From Rhizobium cauense (GTDB lineage Bacteria > Pseudomonadota > Alphaproteobacteria > Rhizobiales > Rhizobiaceae): a DNA stretch of 64,000 nt. The position numbers and the translations under genes are program-made. The notes under the pieces are model-generated. The model was not told the DNA's origin. It saw only the letters and a list, made by a program, of their open reading frames with translations, and ran no database searches. Positions 26,001 to 35,238 of the stretch are shown one piece after another (position 1 is the first letter of the stretch; every line of letters starts with the position of its first letter). The stretch is from NCBI RefSeq assembly GCF_019511525.1, contig NZ_JAEUAT010000001.1, positions 62,001 through 126,000 of the forward strand, in the 5' to 3' direction.

Positions 26001-26584
26001 AGGGCGCCAAGACGGCGTCGGGATTGGGCCTTGGACTATCAATCGTCGATCGTATTGCACGCGTCCTCAATCATCCGGTCGAACTGCACTCGACGCACGG
26101 CAAGGGGACGGAGTTCCGCATCGTCATGCGCCGCGACGCGTCGCGGCCCGCGGAGCACGTCGGCGCTGCCCCGCCGGTGGAGCATTCGTCTCAGAGCCTC
26201 ACCGGGCTGAAGGTCCTTTGCGTCGACAACGAGCCGCATATCCTGGAAGGCATGCAGCTCCTGATCAGCGGTTGGGGTTGCGACGTCAGATGCCTGGACT
26301 CGCTCGACGCGGTGCGCAGGCTCGACGCGCGCCAGGCGCCGCCGGATCTCATCATCGCCGACTATCATCTTGGCGATGGCACCGGCATTTCCGCCATCCT
26401 GGCGCTGCGGGAACGCTTCACGGCGTTCATTCCCGCACTGATCGTCACGGCCGACCGTACGCCCGAGGTTCGCGCCGAAGCCGAGCGCCACGGCATCGGC
26501 ATCCAGCACAAGCCGGTGCGCCCGGCAGCGCTCCGGGCCTACATCACCCAGATTTCCGCTCAGAAGCGCGCAGCCGCGGAGTGA
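23081..26584 (+). CDS. Hybrid histidine kinase with Na+/solute symporter sensor
   Basis: A 1167-residue membrane kinase. Residues 1 to about 480 form an SSS (PutP-like) symporter domain with about thirteen spans; a linker (about 500-640) leads to a PAS domain (about 650-750), a coiled coil, HisKA with H-box GHDILQPLNAARLY (His811), an HATPase region (DSGIGIPPS, GLGLGLSIV) and a receiver with phospho-acceptor Asp1094 in ADYHLGDG. The layout resembles the CbrA/NahK type, in which substrate uptake or pH may gate the kinase. The partner regulator is not adjacent. GGAGG lies four bases before the ATG. Confidence 0.92.
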   Translation: MLPGWVIVASAFGYLLLLFAVASHGDRRRRIFGTPPGGRPVVYAFSLAIYCTSWTYFGGVGLASQRGLEFLGIYIGPILVFTLGMPLLRRIIELAKAEKLTSVADFISARYGKNPTVATLVALISLVGAIPYIALQLKSVSSTVTAMLNPSDYGIGSGNLYFLDLPLLVTLVLACFAIMFGTRHTDATEHQDGLILAIAMESVVKLFAFLTAGVCVIWFLFDGPSDLWQKASENQLVLSALHYHTPISRWITLILLSAFAIIMLPRQFHVTVVENRTARELRLAGFLFPLYLVVINLFVLPVAIGGLLTFGGSGVADLYVLSLPLAGQMPVVSLITFIGGFSAATAMVIVASVALSIMVSNDIIMPIFLHRKLTDRTGQRNDFSKTLLNVRRSAIFAVLLLGYLYYRSTDSTTGLASIGLLSFAAIAQMAPALFGGLVWRRANARGAILGLTSGFVIWIYLLFLPSLGGPDYSGVASAVLDFIFPGTTVFSGSNADPLVNATAMSLLVNTAFLIIGSMTRNARPLERIQAGIFVKRQSRSQFATRGWKTRISVGDLKATISRYLGEERMERSFQTYQQNSGRKLEDDQPADMALIHFTEQLLGSAIGSSSARLVLSLILQKVEDASADTAWLLDQASEALQYNQDMLQTALSQMDQGIAVFDSSNNLTIWNRRFRQLLDLPENAGQVGFPLADVVAILSQRGDVPAGDVQQTVRHFLTLDKPFALVLGGGERIIEVRSNAMPDKGIVATFTDITQRVAADRALKQANETLEQRVAERTAQLTRVNHELGEARAAADEANLGKTRFFAAAGHDILQPLNAARLYSSALVERMGQSESSTIVRNIDSALESVETILGAVLDISRLDTGAMRPRLASVPLSDLLERIHTDFAPLAREKKLKLVVMPTSLRVRSDPNLLRRLVQNLVSNAIKYTVDGKVLVGARRRGNRVVIQVMDSGIGIPPSKFRTVFKEFARLDEGAKTASGLGLGLSIVDRIARVLNHPVELHSTHGKGTEFRIVMRRDASRPAEHVGAAPPVEHSSQSLTGLKVLCVDNEPHILEGMQLLISGWGCDVRCLDSLDAVRRLDARQAPPDLIIADYHLGDGTGISAILALRERFTAFIPALIVTADRTPEVRAEAERHGIGIQHKPVRPAALRAYITQISAQKRAAAE

Positions 26585-26615
26585 GCCGCGGACGATCTGT
26601 GAACAGGAGTCGAGA

Positions 26616-27017
26616 CTAGAGGTAGCTTTTCACCGCGGGTTCGTTCCACCAGTTGTCGTGCCGCCCGTCCATGTAGCGGATGGGTAGTGCGGCAAGTTCC
26701 TCAGGCGATATGTCGTCGAGGCAAGCGATGTTGATTGAAACGTAGTCCCCACCGATTTCGGGAATATGGCCGTGCCCATAGGCATGCAGGCCGCAGGTCT
26801 TGCAAAAGCGGTGATGGCCGCTCATCGAGGCAAACTGATAGTCGCCGGCCGTGGTCTCGCTCAGCAGGCGAAAATCCTCCGGCTTGACGATCGCGCCCCA
26901 GTAGCGGCGCTTGCCGCAGACCGAGCAGTTGCAGCGGCCGGTGCCAGCCTCCAGATCGGCATCGACTTCGTAGCGGATTTCGCCGCAATGGCAGCTGCCC
27001 TTGTAGGTTTTCTTCAT
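26616..27017 (-). CDS. GFA (CENP-V) family zinc protein
   Basis: A 133-residue GFA-fold protein with metal ligands in [23 protein letters not shown] and [13 protein letters not shown]. The second motif with RRYWGA and the ending WNEPAV match the shorter GFA subgroup whose reaction is not established. AGGAGG lies six bases before the ATG at 27017; the open frame beyond it is not translated. Its stop is 31 bases from the convergent hybrid kinase. Confidence 0.85.
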   Translation of the reverse strand: MKKTYKGSCHCGEIRYEVDADLEAGTGRCNCSVCGKRRYWGAIVKPEDFRLLSETTAGDYQFASMSGHHRFCKTCGLHAYGHGHIPEIGGDYVSINIACLDDISPEELAALPIRYMDGRHDNWWNEPAVKSYL

Positions 27018-27135
27018 GGAGTTCCTCCTGCCCCGCCGAGCGCCCTTGCAACTGCAAGGTTTACGGCTTGCCAACGCTAACCGCGTTTGGAGAAAAAGTG
27101 TAGGGCAACCCCCGACCCACCGGAAAAACAAAAAA

Positions 27136-27153
27136 GGCCGGGTAAACCCGACC
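27136..27153 (-). terminator. Rho-independent terminator of the cold-shock gene
   Basis: On the minus strand GGTCGGG, a TTTA loop and CCCGGCC (one G-T pair) are followed by a run of six or more T, 75 bases after the cold-shock stop. It is the clearest intrinsic terminator in the window. Confidence 0.8.
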
Positions 27154-27228
27154 TTCCCATCCATCTCGACCAACCGTGCCAGTACATCCGTGGTCACGAT
27201 CCGGAGATGATATTTTATGCCTTGCGGC

Positions 27229-27438
27229 TTAGATCGCCTGGAGGCGGTCTGCAGACATCTTGCCCGAACGCTTGTCGGCAACCAGCTCATAGGAGATCTT
27301 CTGACCATCCTTGAGTTCGCGCATGCCAGCACGCTCAACGGCGGAGATGTGAACAAAAACGTCGGCAGCGCCGTCATCCGGCTGAATGAAGCCGAAGCCC
27401 TTGGTTGCGTTGAACCACTTTACGGTACCTGTGCTCAT
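27229..27438 (-). CDS. cspA: Cold-shock family RNA/DNA-binding protein
   Basis: A 69-residue single cold-shock domain that binds single-stranded nucleic acid and acts as an RNA chaperone. RNP1 is KGFGFIQ and RNP2 VFVHISAV, both intact; the start is [14 protein letters not shown] lies about eight bases before the ATG at 27438. The roughly 200 bases upstream could form a long 5' leader, as in thermo-regulated csp genes, but no cold-box was recognised. A terminator follows. Confidence 0.95.
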   Translation of the reverse strand: MSTGTVKWFNATKGFGFIQPDDGAADVFVHISAVERAGMRELKDGQKISYELVADKRSGKMSADRLQAI

Positions 27439-27656
27439 GACGAGATTCCTTTCAAAATCGCACTTTGTAGAAACGCTTCGGCGCAAACCGAGGCGCGATG
27501 AAACCGATTTTGGAGGAAGTTCGCGCCGCAGCACAGACAGCCGCGGCAAAGTTCATCTAGCAAGATCGATGAGAGGCATTTACCCGGCAATTGTGTTCGT
27601 GGCAAGGCATCAATGCGCTTTGCTGTTTAGCCCGGGTTCGCCGCTGACGAAGAAAC

Positions 27657-27869
27657 CTAGCTTTCCGGCTGTGTCGGCCGCATTGCGTTGATCGATGCGG
27701 CGTGCGCCTCAAGTATGGCCGCGGCTATGACCTTCTGGAGCTCGTAGACCAGCGTGCGCGAACGCTTGCGATCAAGGTCCTGCGCCGCTTTCGCAAGATT
27801 CAATCCCTCGTTCAGGACGATGTGGTGAGCTCGCGTCAGCGCCCAGCTTTCAATATCAAGACTTATCAT
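27657..27869 (-). CDS. Small conserved hypothetical protein
   Basis: A 70-residue, probably all-helical soluble protein (LDIESWALTRAHHIVLNEGL, KVIAAAILEAHAASINAM). GGAG lies seven bases before the ATG at 27869. I do not recognise the family. It may be an intracellular small helical protein of rhizobia; nothing in the neighbourhood suggests a role. Confidence 0.55.
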   Translation of the reverse strand: MISLDIESWALTRAHHIVLNEGLNLAKAAQDLDRKRSRTLVYELQKVIAAAILEAHAASINAMRPTQPES

Positions 27870-28075
27870 TCGGAATCTCCGCCAAATCATTCAGCATCAA
27901 AGACATTCTCGAATCACGATACGCAGCGCACTTGGTAGCAAGAAGAATCACACTTGCTAAATTTTGCAAATAGCATTTAGGGAAGAATGCGCGCGATTAG
28001 CGAAATTTATTCCGCTTGAGTCTCGGAAGATACAACCGCCCCCGGCGGCGTCCTGGAATACCGATCAATGCCGAT

Positions 28076-28094
28076 CCCCCACGCATCGCGGGGG
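28076..28094 (-). terminator. Hairpin after podJ
   Basis: CCCCCGC and GTGGGGG on the minus strand (one wobble pair) form a 7-bp stem 20 bases beyond the podJ stop. There is no T run. Confidence 0.45.
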
Positions 28095-28113
28095 AGATCG
28101 TGCACGGGTCCGG

Positions 28114-31100
28114 TCAGGCCTTTGTAGCGACAGACGGTTTGTTGCGTTCCAGGAGTGCGCGAACGGTATCGTCGTTTATCTTGCCGCTCGGCTCCTGGCC
28201 GATCGACTTCTGGAAGCTCTTGATCGCGGCGACGGTCTTTGCGCCCATTTCGCCATCGGGCAGTCCGGCGTCGAAACCGTTGTTGTTGAGGATCGCCTGA
28301 ATGTTGCGGATCGCCTTCTTCATGTCGACGGTCGAGGTTTTCGTGGCATTGCCGACCCATTCATCGGGAACGTCCACGCCATTGGCCTTGCTGTCGAGCG
28401 GCCCAGCCTTCCAGAGGTCGGCCTTGGCGCGCGCCTTCTCCAGCTGGTCCGGCTTCATGGCATTGGCGACTTCGTCGCGTTTCTGCGCCGCATCCTTGTC
28501 ACCACCCTTTGCGGCAATCGCGAACCACTTGTAGGACTCGGTCAGATCCTGGGCGACGCCATTGCCGCGTGCGCAGAGGATCGCCAGGTTGAACTGGCTA
28601 TCGGTGATGCCGAGGTCGGCAGCCTTGACGAACCAATCCGCAGCCACCTTGTAGTCCTGCTGGCCGAGTGCGCCGGACGCGTGGAGCACCGCGAGATTGT
28701 GCATGGCGCTGGCGTTGCCCTGATTTGCTGCCTGTTCGTAGTATTGCTTCGCCTTGGCGATGTCGCGGTCGACGCCCGTGCCCTTTTCGTAAATGTTGCC
28801 GAGGCGGTATTCGGCCGGTGCGAAGCCCTTGTCGGCAGCGAGCTGATACCAGTTCGCCGCCTCCTTCGGATCGGCGGGGATACCCGCACGACCTTCGCTG
28901 TAGCGAGCGCCGATTTCGAAGAGCGCCAGCGCATCGCCGCCCTTGGCGGCATCGGCAAGCGACTTCGGCTGCACGACGTCGGGAACGGCGATGCCCGCGG
29001 TTTCCACAGCCGGTGCGGCCGGTGCGGTCGTCACGCCTGCGGCAACCGGCGCCGCATCGCGGGCAACAAAGCCAGAGGCATCCCGCGGAGCATCCGAAGG
29101 TGCAAGTGGGGCAGCCGCGTCGCCATTCAGCGGCGCGGTCGCGGTCAAATGGTCGGGAGCAGCGGGCGCGGGCGCCGGATCACTGTTCGCAAGCGCGACC
29201 GGCGCTGCGGCGGGCACTTCTGGCGCGGTGACTGCGGCAGCCTGCTCCGGTGCTGTTTCGCTGTCGAGCGGCAGGGCGTTGCTGGACGAATCGGTCAGCA
29301 CTGCAACTTCGGCCGAGGGCGCCGGCTGTCCGCTCGTCAGCGTGCGGGCGAGCGGAAACGCCATGATCGCCAGCAGCACGGCGCCGACGGCAAGCAGGAT
29401 CGGGCGGCGGAAGCGCGAGAAAGCACTGCCCTTTGCCTTCTTTTCGGCCTTGGCTGGCTGCGACTTGGCGCCTGGTTCAGTCTCCAATGCAGCGGCCTGT
29501 GCAGCGCGGCGGGCGGCGGCAATATAGTCGGCGCGCTCGTTTTCCGTCGCCGGCTTGGCGTTGATGCGTGCGGCGTTCTGGCTGGCGCGCACGCGCTCCA
29601 GGATCTTCTTGACATCGGGCGCGCCCGAGCCCGGCTCCAGCGGCTCGTTGGCCGCTTCCGGCGGCATGACGTCGACCGGATCGATGGACGGAGCGGGATC
29701 GATGACGGTGCGCTCGGCGGCTGCGGTTTCCGGCTTCGCTTTCTTGGCCGGCAGCAGGCGCTTGCCGAGGCTTGCAAGCAGGCTTCCCTTGTTGGGACCC
29801 GATGCAGAGGCGGGCTTCGTGGCCGCTTCGATCGCGATCACACTGGTGTCGGTCGCGGCCATGAGAGGCGCTGCCGGCACTTCCTCGGCGATTTCGGGCT
29901 GGCGGCTGGCCGGCGCACGCGTTCCGAACACGGCCGGCTTCTGCGCATCCTCGGCGCCTGCCTGCATCATCGTGTAGGTGTCGACCGCGAAATCGGCATC
30001 GGCGGCGGGCATCCTCGCTGCGGGCCGTGCAGTCGCGCGATCTTCCATCGTGTCCAATCGCTCGGCGATCTGGACGAGCGTCTCGTGCAGGGCCTGGAAG
30101 GTCCTGTGGGTGCGTTCGTCGCTGCTGCGGCTGAGATCTTCCAGCTGACGCAGGTCGTCAGCAAGCGCATTGAACGCCGACATGTCGGCGGCGGCCGGAG
30201 CGCCGCCCTGCAACGCACCGTTTCTCGCATAGGCCTCGACCACCGCTTCAGCCGCCTGGCGGGCTGCCTCGATGATGTATTCGTCGCTGGTCGCCATGTA
30301 GTCTTCGATGGCGCCCATCCGCCGGTCGAGATCGGCGGGCAGTTCGGCCGCCGGGCGCGGCTCGGTCATCAGCGCGGAGAGATTGGCGATCTGATCTTCG
30401 AGGTTCTTCAACGCACGCGGGTCGGCCGCCGGCGCCGCGGTGCTTTCCTCGAGCCGCGCGGCAATGTCACCGAGCCGGCCTTCGATACGACGGATGGCGC
30501 TATCGTCCACCGGAGCGACGACAGGCTGGAGCGGCTGGAAGTCCATCTCGTCGATGCGGCGCGCAAGATAGTCCAGGCGCTGTGCAAGCGCGTCATTGAC
30601 CGAGCCAGCTTCAAGCGCATCGATCTTGCGGGAAATGTCGGCAAGCGCGCCCGTGAGCTCGGGCTGCGGCGCAGCCTTGTGGTTGCGCTCGAGCAGGTAG
30701 GACAAATGCTCCAGGCGCTCGTCCAGGCGCGAGGTTGCCTCGGCATTGGCGAGTTCCTCGACGCGACGGGTCAACACCTCGAGCCGATCGGCAAGCCCGT
30801 CCGCAGGTGCCGTGCGGCTCGCGACATTGTGGCCCATCAGATCGATTTGTTCAGCCAGTGCGTTCAGCCTGCCTTCGAGGCGATGCATCATGGCCGGATC
30901 GCCGGCGGCGGCGGCCCGGCCGGTTGCCGCGATGGCGCGGCTGATTTCATCGAGGCGGCTGTCTACCGCCGCAAATTGCTCGGTCATCGCCCGGTCATGC
31001 GGCTGGATCATGCTGCCGAACTGTTCCATCGCGGTCGCGATGGAGAGAAGCTTGTCTTCCAAAGCGCGGACAGCCGGGCTTTCTCCCATGCCGCCAATAT

Positions 31101-31911
31101 GGCGCTTGATGTCGTCGAGCCGGTAGGCGAGCGCCACCAACTCTTCCTGCAGACCTGCGGTGTCGAGTGCATGCAGCTGGTTCTCGAAGCCGTCCCAGCG
31201 GGTCTCCATATGCCGAATTGAATCTTCCCGCGCGAGCCCGTCCATCAGCGAGCGCAGCTCTTCAAACTCGCCGCGCAACCCTTGCGCCTCCGGCGCGCTG
31301 GAGCGACCCGCGAGTTGATCGATGCTGTCGGCAAGCCGACCCATGTCGGCACGAATGTCATCGGCGAAGCGGCGGTCTTCCGCGCCGACCTTGATGCTGC
31401 GGATCTCATCGCGCAGCGCATTCATTTCGCGCGTTACGCCATCGGAAATGTCGCGCTTGAGGTCCTGGCGAAGATTGACGAGCGCCTGTGCGATCTCTGT
31501 CATCGTGTCTTCGGTGCGGTAGGCCTGCTGGACGGGGGCCGGCTGCGGAGCGGCAGCTCGCGGCGCGCGTTCGGCGACCGGAAGCGGCGCACGGGAAGGA
31601 ACCGGCGGCTCGCGGGTGTAGGATGCCGGCTCGCGGGCAGCCGGGCGTTCCCGGCTTGCCTCAAGAATGCGCTGGCGCTGACGAATTTCCGCGAAAGGAT
31701 CCGGCCGCGCCTCGGCGGCATAAGGTGCGCGGGCGGCGTAAGGATCGGTGTGGACGTCGCGTTCCGGCGCCGGAGCGCGTTGACGCTGGTCGCGAGCACC
31801 CGCACCCATGAGGCCCTCGATCCTCGCCTCCAGGCCTTCGATGGTGCGGTTCAGCGCGTCGAGCGACGCCCTGTCGGAATGCCGTGGGGAATTTGATCGC
31901 GATCCGTTCAT
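28114..31911 (-). CDS. podJ: PodJ-like polar localisation factor
   Basis: A 1265-residue protein that in Caulobacter and Agrobacterium marks the new or growing pole and organises cell-pole assembly. The N-terminal cytoplasmic two-thirds (to about residue 760) is rich in coiled coil with many LEDQIANLSAL-type heptads; a Pro/Ala-rich segment leads to one membrane span (about residues 834-855, ILLAVGAVLLAIMAF); the periplasmic part has four or so Sel1 repeats (about 992-1147, for example AANWYQLAADKGFAPAEYRL) and a C-terminal peptidoglycan-binding domain (about 1185-1255, LNNNGFDAGLPDGEMGAKTV). Length and order match the rhizobial family. The ribosome site is weak (AAGAAG next to the ATG). Confidence 0.88.
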   Translation of the reverse strand: MNGSRSNSPRHSDRASLDALNRTIEGLEARIEGLMGAGARDQRQRAPAPERDVHTDPYAARAPYAAEARPDPFAEIRQRQRILEASRERPAAREPASYTREPPVPSRAPLPVAERAPRAAAPQPAPVQQAYRTEDTMTEIAQALVNLRQDLKRDISDGVTREMNALRDEIRSIKVGAEDRRFADDIRADMGRLADSIDQLAGRSSAPEAQGLRGEFEELRSLMDGLAREDSIRHMETRWDGFENQLHALDTAGLQEELVALAYRLDDIKRHIGGMGESPAVRALEDKLLSIATAMEQFGSMIQPHDRAMTEQFAAVDSRLDEISRAIAATGRAAAAGDPAMMHRLEGRLNALAEQIDLMGHNVASRTAPADGLADRLEVLTRRVEELANAEATSRLDERLEHLSYLLERNHKAAPQPELTGALADISRKIDALEAGSVNDALAQRLDYLARRIDEMDFQPLQPVVAPVDDSAIRRIEGRLGDIAARLEESTAAPAADPRALKNLEDQIANLSALMTEPRPAAELPADLDRRMGAIEDYMATSDEYIIEAARQAAEAVVEAYARNGALQGGAPAAADMSAFNALADDLRQLEDLSRSSDERTHRTFQALHETLVQIAERLDTMEDRATARPAARMPAADADFAVDTYTMMQAGAEDAQKPAVFGTRAPASRQPEIAEEVPAAPLMAATDTSVIAIEAATKPASASGPNKGSLLASLGKRLLPAKKAKPETAAAERTVIDPAPSIDPVDVMPPEAANEPLEPGSGAPDVKKILERVRASQNAARINAKPATENERADYIAAARRAAQAAALETEPGAKSQPAKAEKKAKGSAFSRFRRPILLAVGAVLLAIMAFPLARTLTSGQPAPSAEVAVLTDSSSNALPLDSETAPEQAAAVTAPEVPAAAPVALANSDPAPAPAAPDHLTATAPLNGDAAAPLAPSDAPRDASGFVARDAAPVAAGVTTAPAAPAVETAGIAVPDVVQPKSLADAAKGGDALALFEIGARYSEGRAGIPADPKEAANWYQLAADKGFAPAEYRLGNIYEKGTGVDRDIAKAKQYYEQAANQGNASAMHNLAVLHASGALGQQDYKVAADWFVKAADLGITDSQFNLAILCARGNGVAQDLTESYKWFAIAAKGGDKDAAQKRDEVANAMKPDQLEKARAKADLWKAGPLDSKANGVDVPDEWVGNATKTSTVDMKKAIRNIQAILNNNGFDAGLPDGEMGAKTVAAIKSFQKSIGQEPSGKINDDTVRALLERNKPSVATKA

Positions 31912-32252
31912 CTTCTTGCTCGCTTCATCTGTCCGAACCCTCGTCAGGGTCGATCATTGGCTTCCGTCACCGCCGCATCGGAATGCAGGCGAGAGCACCG
32001 TTCATGAAAGGATAATCAATTAGACTTTCCTCAACCTGTACGGCGTAGCGGCATTCCAATGAAACGCGAGACTGAAAAAAGGAATGCAAGTCGCCAATGC
32101 TCAAACAGCACCTTTCACGGAACGTGGTAAACAACCCGTTAATCGGCGTGAGATTTTTTTAACTTTTCAGTGTTTTCAGCCGCTTTCCGTGCCGAAACGA
32201 CCAGCACCAGTTCTGCGGCGCGTCCCGCGGGCAAGGCCATGTTAGCCAGATA
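31912..32252. other. Intergenic region upstream of podJ
   Basis: About 340 bases between podJ and the downstream end of the SDR gene. It contains the podJ promoter; an AT-rich patch near 32145-32170 (T7 run) could end a transcript. No gene or repeat was seen. Confidence 0.45.
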
Positions 32253-32954
32253 TCAGAACGTTTCCGTCCACGGCCGCACCTCGATTTCCTGCGACCATGC
32301 GCTCCGGTGCTGGAGCAGGACATCGATGTAGGTCTGCGCGATGGCGTCCGGGTCGAGCGTCGCATCCGGCTTGGCCGGATCATCCCGCCGCATTTGCGAA
32401 CGGATGGCGCCGTCGATGACGACGTGAGCGACGTGAATTCCCTTCGGCCCGAACTCGCGCGCCGCACTCTGGGCAAGGCCGCGAAGCGCAAACTTGCCCA
32501 TGGCAAACGCGGCTGACTGGGCAAATCCCTTGATGCTCGCCGTCGCTCCGGTAAACAGGATTGCGCCGCGCCCATGCGGCAGCATGCGCCTTGCCGCCTG
32601 CTGGCAGACCAGGAAGCCGCCATAGGCGCTGACGGCGATTGCCTGTTCGACCGCAGCTGGATCGAGCTCGGTCAAGGGACCGCGCAGGCGGCCACTGGCG
32701 TTGTAGACGACGACGTCAGGATCACCGATCGCCGCCGCGACGTCGTCGAAGAGCGCCGCGACGGATGCCGGCTGCGCAGCATCCGCGGCAAAGGTCAATG
32801 CGCCGGTTTCGCCGGCGATTTTGCTCAGCTTGTCGGTATTGCGCGCCGCCAGCGCAACCTTGACGCCGCGCGCCGTCAGTCGGTGCGCAAGCGAGGCACT
32901 GAGGCCCGGGCCTGCGCCTACGATCAGGGCGGAACTATAGGGAAACTCAATCAT
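32253..32954 (-). CDS. Atypical short-chain dehydrogenase/reductase
   Basis: A 233-residue Rossmann protein of the classical SDR family. The cofactor loop is VGAGPGLSASLA (GxGxGxS rather than the usual TGxxxGxG), followed by VVYNASG in place of NNAG. At the active site the usual YxxxK reads FAMGK, so the catalytic Tyr is Phe although the Lys remains; the preceding FTGATAS retains a Ser. A dehydrogenase reaction by the standard mechanism is therefore doubtful. GAGGG precedes the ATG at 32954. It lies just downstream, on the same strand, of the Lrp gene (35-base gap). Confidence 0.8.
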   Translation of the reverse strand: MIEFPYSSALIVGAGPGLSASLAHRLTARGVKVALAARNTDKLSKIAGETGALTFAADAAQPASVAALFDDVAAAIGDPDVVVYNASGRLRGPLTELDPAAVEQAIAVSAYGGFLVCQQAARRMLPHGRGAILFTGATASIKGFAQSAAFAMGKFALRGLAQSAAREFGPKGIHVAHVVIDGAIRSQMRRDDPAKPDATLDPDAIAQTYIDVLLQHRSAWSQEIEVRPWTETF

Positions 32955-32989
32955 GATTGCCCTCGGGTCGCTGTTGGCAATTGGGAATA

Positions 32990-33448
32990 CTACATTCGCC
33001 GCGCCTTGATCGTGTTCATCACGAAGCTGGTCTCGATCGTATCGACGCATTTCAGGCGCGCAATCTTTTCCTTGATGAACCGCTCATAGGCATCGAGGCC
33101 CGAACTCATCACCTTCAGCACATAGTCGCGCGAGCCGGTCACCAGATGGCACTCCAGGACCTCGTCCCACTCGCGTACGGCAGTTTCGAACATCTGGATT
33201 TCGTCCTCGTGCTGGCGGCTCAGCCGGACCGAAGCCAGCGCCGTCATCGTCCAGCCGTCGACAGCGGGATCGACGAGGGTCGTGTAGCCCTGAATGATCT
33301 CGGCCTCCTCAAGTCGGCGCAGCCGCCGAAGGCAGGCTGATGCGGAGAGCCCGACACGCTCGGCGAGTTCGTTGTTCGCAAGGCGCGCGTCTCCAATCAG
33401 TTCCCGAAGGATCTTCCTGTCCATCTCGTCAGCAATTTTCTGCGTCAC
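32990..33448 (-). CDS. Lrp/AsnC family transcriptional regulator
   Basis: A 152-residue regulator: N-terminal winged helix-turn-helix (DRKILRELIGDARLANNELA, GLSASACLRRLRRLEEAEII) and a C-terminal RAM ligand/oligomerisation domain (VLECHLVTGSRDYVLKV). A GTG at 33448 gives the normal length; the ATG at 33424 is an alternative, and neither has a strong ribosome site. It is divergent from the PLP-lyase gene at 33570, with 121 bases between, the usual arrangement of a local amino-acid-responsive regulator, and probably controls that gene and its own. Confidence 0.9.
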   Translation of the reverse strand: MTQKIADEMDRKILRELIGDARLANNELAERVGLSASACLRRLRRLEEAEIIQGYTTLVDPAVDGWTMTALASVRLSRQHEDEIQMFETAVREWDEVLECHLVTGSRDYVLKVMSSGLDAYERFIKEKIARLKCVDTIETSFVMNTIKARRM

Positions 33449-33569
33449 AATGCATAATTCTCCGCAACAAGTTGCTTCAAAGAGCACCCGTGCGCTGCAA
33501 ATAGCAAGAACAGCCTTCCTGTTTTGATATAATTTGCGAGCATCACACGCACATCTTGAGGAGACGACA

Positions 33570-34853
33570 ATGACCGCGCCGCACCCTTCCAAGACCCATA
33601 TCGGCAACCATGCACTGCATCCCGAGACGCAGATGCTGAACTATGGCTACGACCCGGAACTTTCGGAAGGCGCGGTAAAGCCGCCGGTCTTTCTGACCTC
33701 CACATTCGTCTTCAAGTCCGCAGAGGATGGCAGGGACTTCTTTGACTATGTGTCCGGCCGCAAGGAGCCGCCCGCCGGCAAGGGCGCGGGGCTGGTCTAC
33801 TCCCGCTTCAATCACCCCAACAGCGAAATCGTCGAGGACCGGCTTGCGGTCTACGAACGCACAGAAAGCTGCGCGCTCTTTTCGTCGGGCATGTCGGCAA
33901 TCGCGACAACGTTGCTTGCGTTCGTGCGCCCGGGCGATGCCGTCCTGCATTCGCAGCCGCTTTATGGCGGTACGGAAACGCTACTGGCAAAGACGTTCCT
34001 CAATCTCGGCGTCGCGGCTGTCGGTTTCGCCGACGGCGTCAGCGAGGCATCCGTCCAGGCGGCCGCCGAGGAAGCCATGGCAAAGGGCCGCGTATCGATG
34101 ATCCTCGTCGAGACGCCAGCCAATCCCACCAACAGCCTTGTCGACGTGGCGATGATCCGGCGCGTCGCCGATGCGATCGGCAGAAAGCAGGGGCATACAC
34201 CCATCGTCGCCTGCGACAACACGCTTCTTGGCCCTGTGTTTCAGCGCCCGATCGAACACGGCGCCGACATCTCGCTCTATTCGCTTACCAAGTATGTGGG
34301 CGGCCATTCGGATCTCATCGCCGGTGCAGCGCTTGGCTCGAAAGCCGTGATGAAACAGGTGAAGGCCCTGCGCGGCGCGATCGGCACGCAGCTCGATCCA
34401 CATTCCTGCTGGATGCTCGGCCGCTCGCTTGAGACCCTGCAGATCCGTATGGAGCGGGCCAACAACAACGCCCGCGTCGTTGCCGACTTCCTGCGCGAGC
34501 ATCAAAAGGTCGAGGGTATCCACTACCTGCCCTATCACGACGCCAGTTCGCCCGTCGGGCGCACCTTTGCGGCGCAGTGCAGCGGTGCCGGATCGACCTT
34601 CTCGTTCGATATCGTTGGCGGCCAGCCGGCCTCGTTCAAGTTCCTGAACGCCTTGCAGATCTTCAAGCTGGCAGTCAGCCTTGGCGGCACGGAATCGCTC
34701 GCCAGCCATCCGGCAACGATGACCCATTCCGGCGTGCCGGCCGACGTTCGCCAGCGGATCGGCGTCCTGGAATCGACCATCCGCCTGTCGATCGGCATCG
34801 AGCATCCGGACGATCTCGTCGCCGATCTGCGGCAGGCGCTGGACGCAGCGTGA
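33570..34853 (+). CDS. Cys/Met metabolism PLP enzyme, methionine gamma-lyase-like
   Basis: A 427-residue fold-type-I trans-sulphuration enzyme (cystathionine gamma-synthase/methionine gamma-lyase family). Seen: [17 protein letters not shown], the [15 protein letters not shown] cofactor loop, [11 protein letters not shown], the Asp-Asn segment [10 protein letters not shown], the PLP Lys in [12 protein letters not shown] and [19 protein letters not shown]. Whether it degrades methionine or makes cystathionine cannot be decided; the adjacent Lrp regulator favours an amino-acid catabolic role. GAGGAG lies seven bases before the ATG at 33570. Confidence 0.9.
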   Translation: MTAPHPSKTHIGNHALHPETQMLNYGYDPELSEGAVKPPVFLTSTFVFKSAEDGRDFFDYVSGRKEPPAGKGAGLVYSRFNHPNSEIVEDRLAVYERTESCALFSSGMSAIATTLLAFVRPGDAVLHSQPLYGGTETLLAKTFLNLGVAAVGFADGVSEASVQAAAEEAMAKGRVSMILVETPANPTNSLVDVAMIRRVADAIGRKQGHTPIVACDNTLLGPVFQRPIEHGADISLYSLTKYVGGHSDLIAGAALGSKAVMKQVKALRGAIGTQLDPHSCWMLGRSLETLQIRMERANNNARVVADFLREHQKVEGIHYLPYHDASSPVGRTFAAQCSGAGSTFSFDIVGGQPASFKFLNALQIFKLAVSLGGTESLASHPATMTHSGVPADVRQRIGVLESTIRLSIGIEHPDDLVADLRQALDAA

Positions 34854-34866
34854 ATCTGGCGGCGGC

Positions 34867-35238
34867 TCAGGCGGCCGCCGTTTCCCTCACATCGTCGAGC
34901 AGGAAATGCACGACGACATACTTCGTCGTGTAGTGGCGGCCGCTGTCGGACACATTGTCGACGCTGCCGCCGTCGGCGGGGTGCCAACGGTGATAGTGGG
35001 GGCTGGTGGTGATCAGCGTGATCGCTTTGCCGGCCATCTTGCCGTCAAGCCGGTACCGCATCTCGGCCAACGGCCAGATGCGTTCATAATCTTCCATCGG
35101 GATACGGACCTTCAGGGCCTTGCGGCTGACCGCTTCGCTGCGCGAGCCGTCCTCGTGCTCCACCGCCGGCAGCTCCAGCGTGACTTCCTCAGCTCCGTCG
35201 AGAATGGAATTGAACTCCTCCGGCCACATCCGTCTCAT
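34867..35238 (-). CDS. Conserved hypothetical protein
   Basis: A soluble 123-residue protein, beta-rich and with several aromatic residues (TSPHYHRWHPADGG, RHYTTKYVVVHFLLDD). GGAGG lies about nine bases before the ATG at 35238. I do not recognise a family. It is convergent with the PLP enzyme, with 13 bases between stops. Confidence 0.6.
   Translation of the reverse strand: MRRMWPEEFNSILDGAEEVTLELPAVEHEDGSRSEAVSRKALKVRIPMEDYERIWPLAEMRYRLDGKMAGKAITLITTSPHYHRWHPADGGSVDNVSDSGRHYTTKYVVVHFLLDDVRETAAA

Noticed and set aside
27964..31221. Giant plus-strand frame of 1085 codons
   Set aside because: Antisense shadow of podJ; podJ has the recognisable domains.
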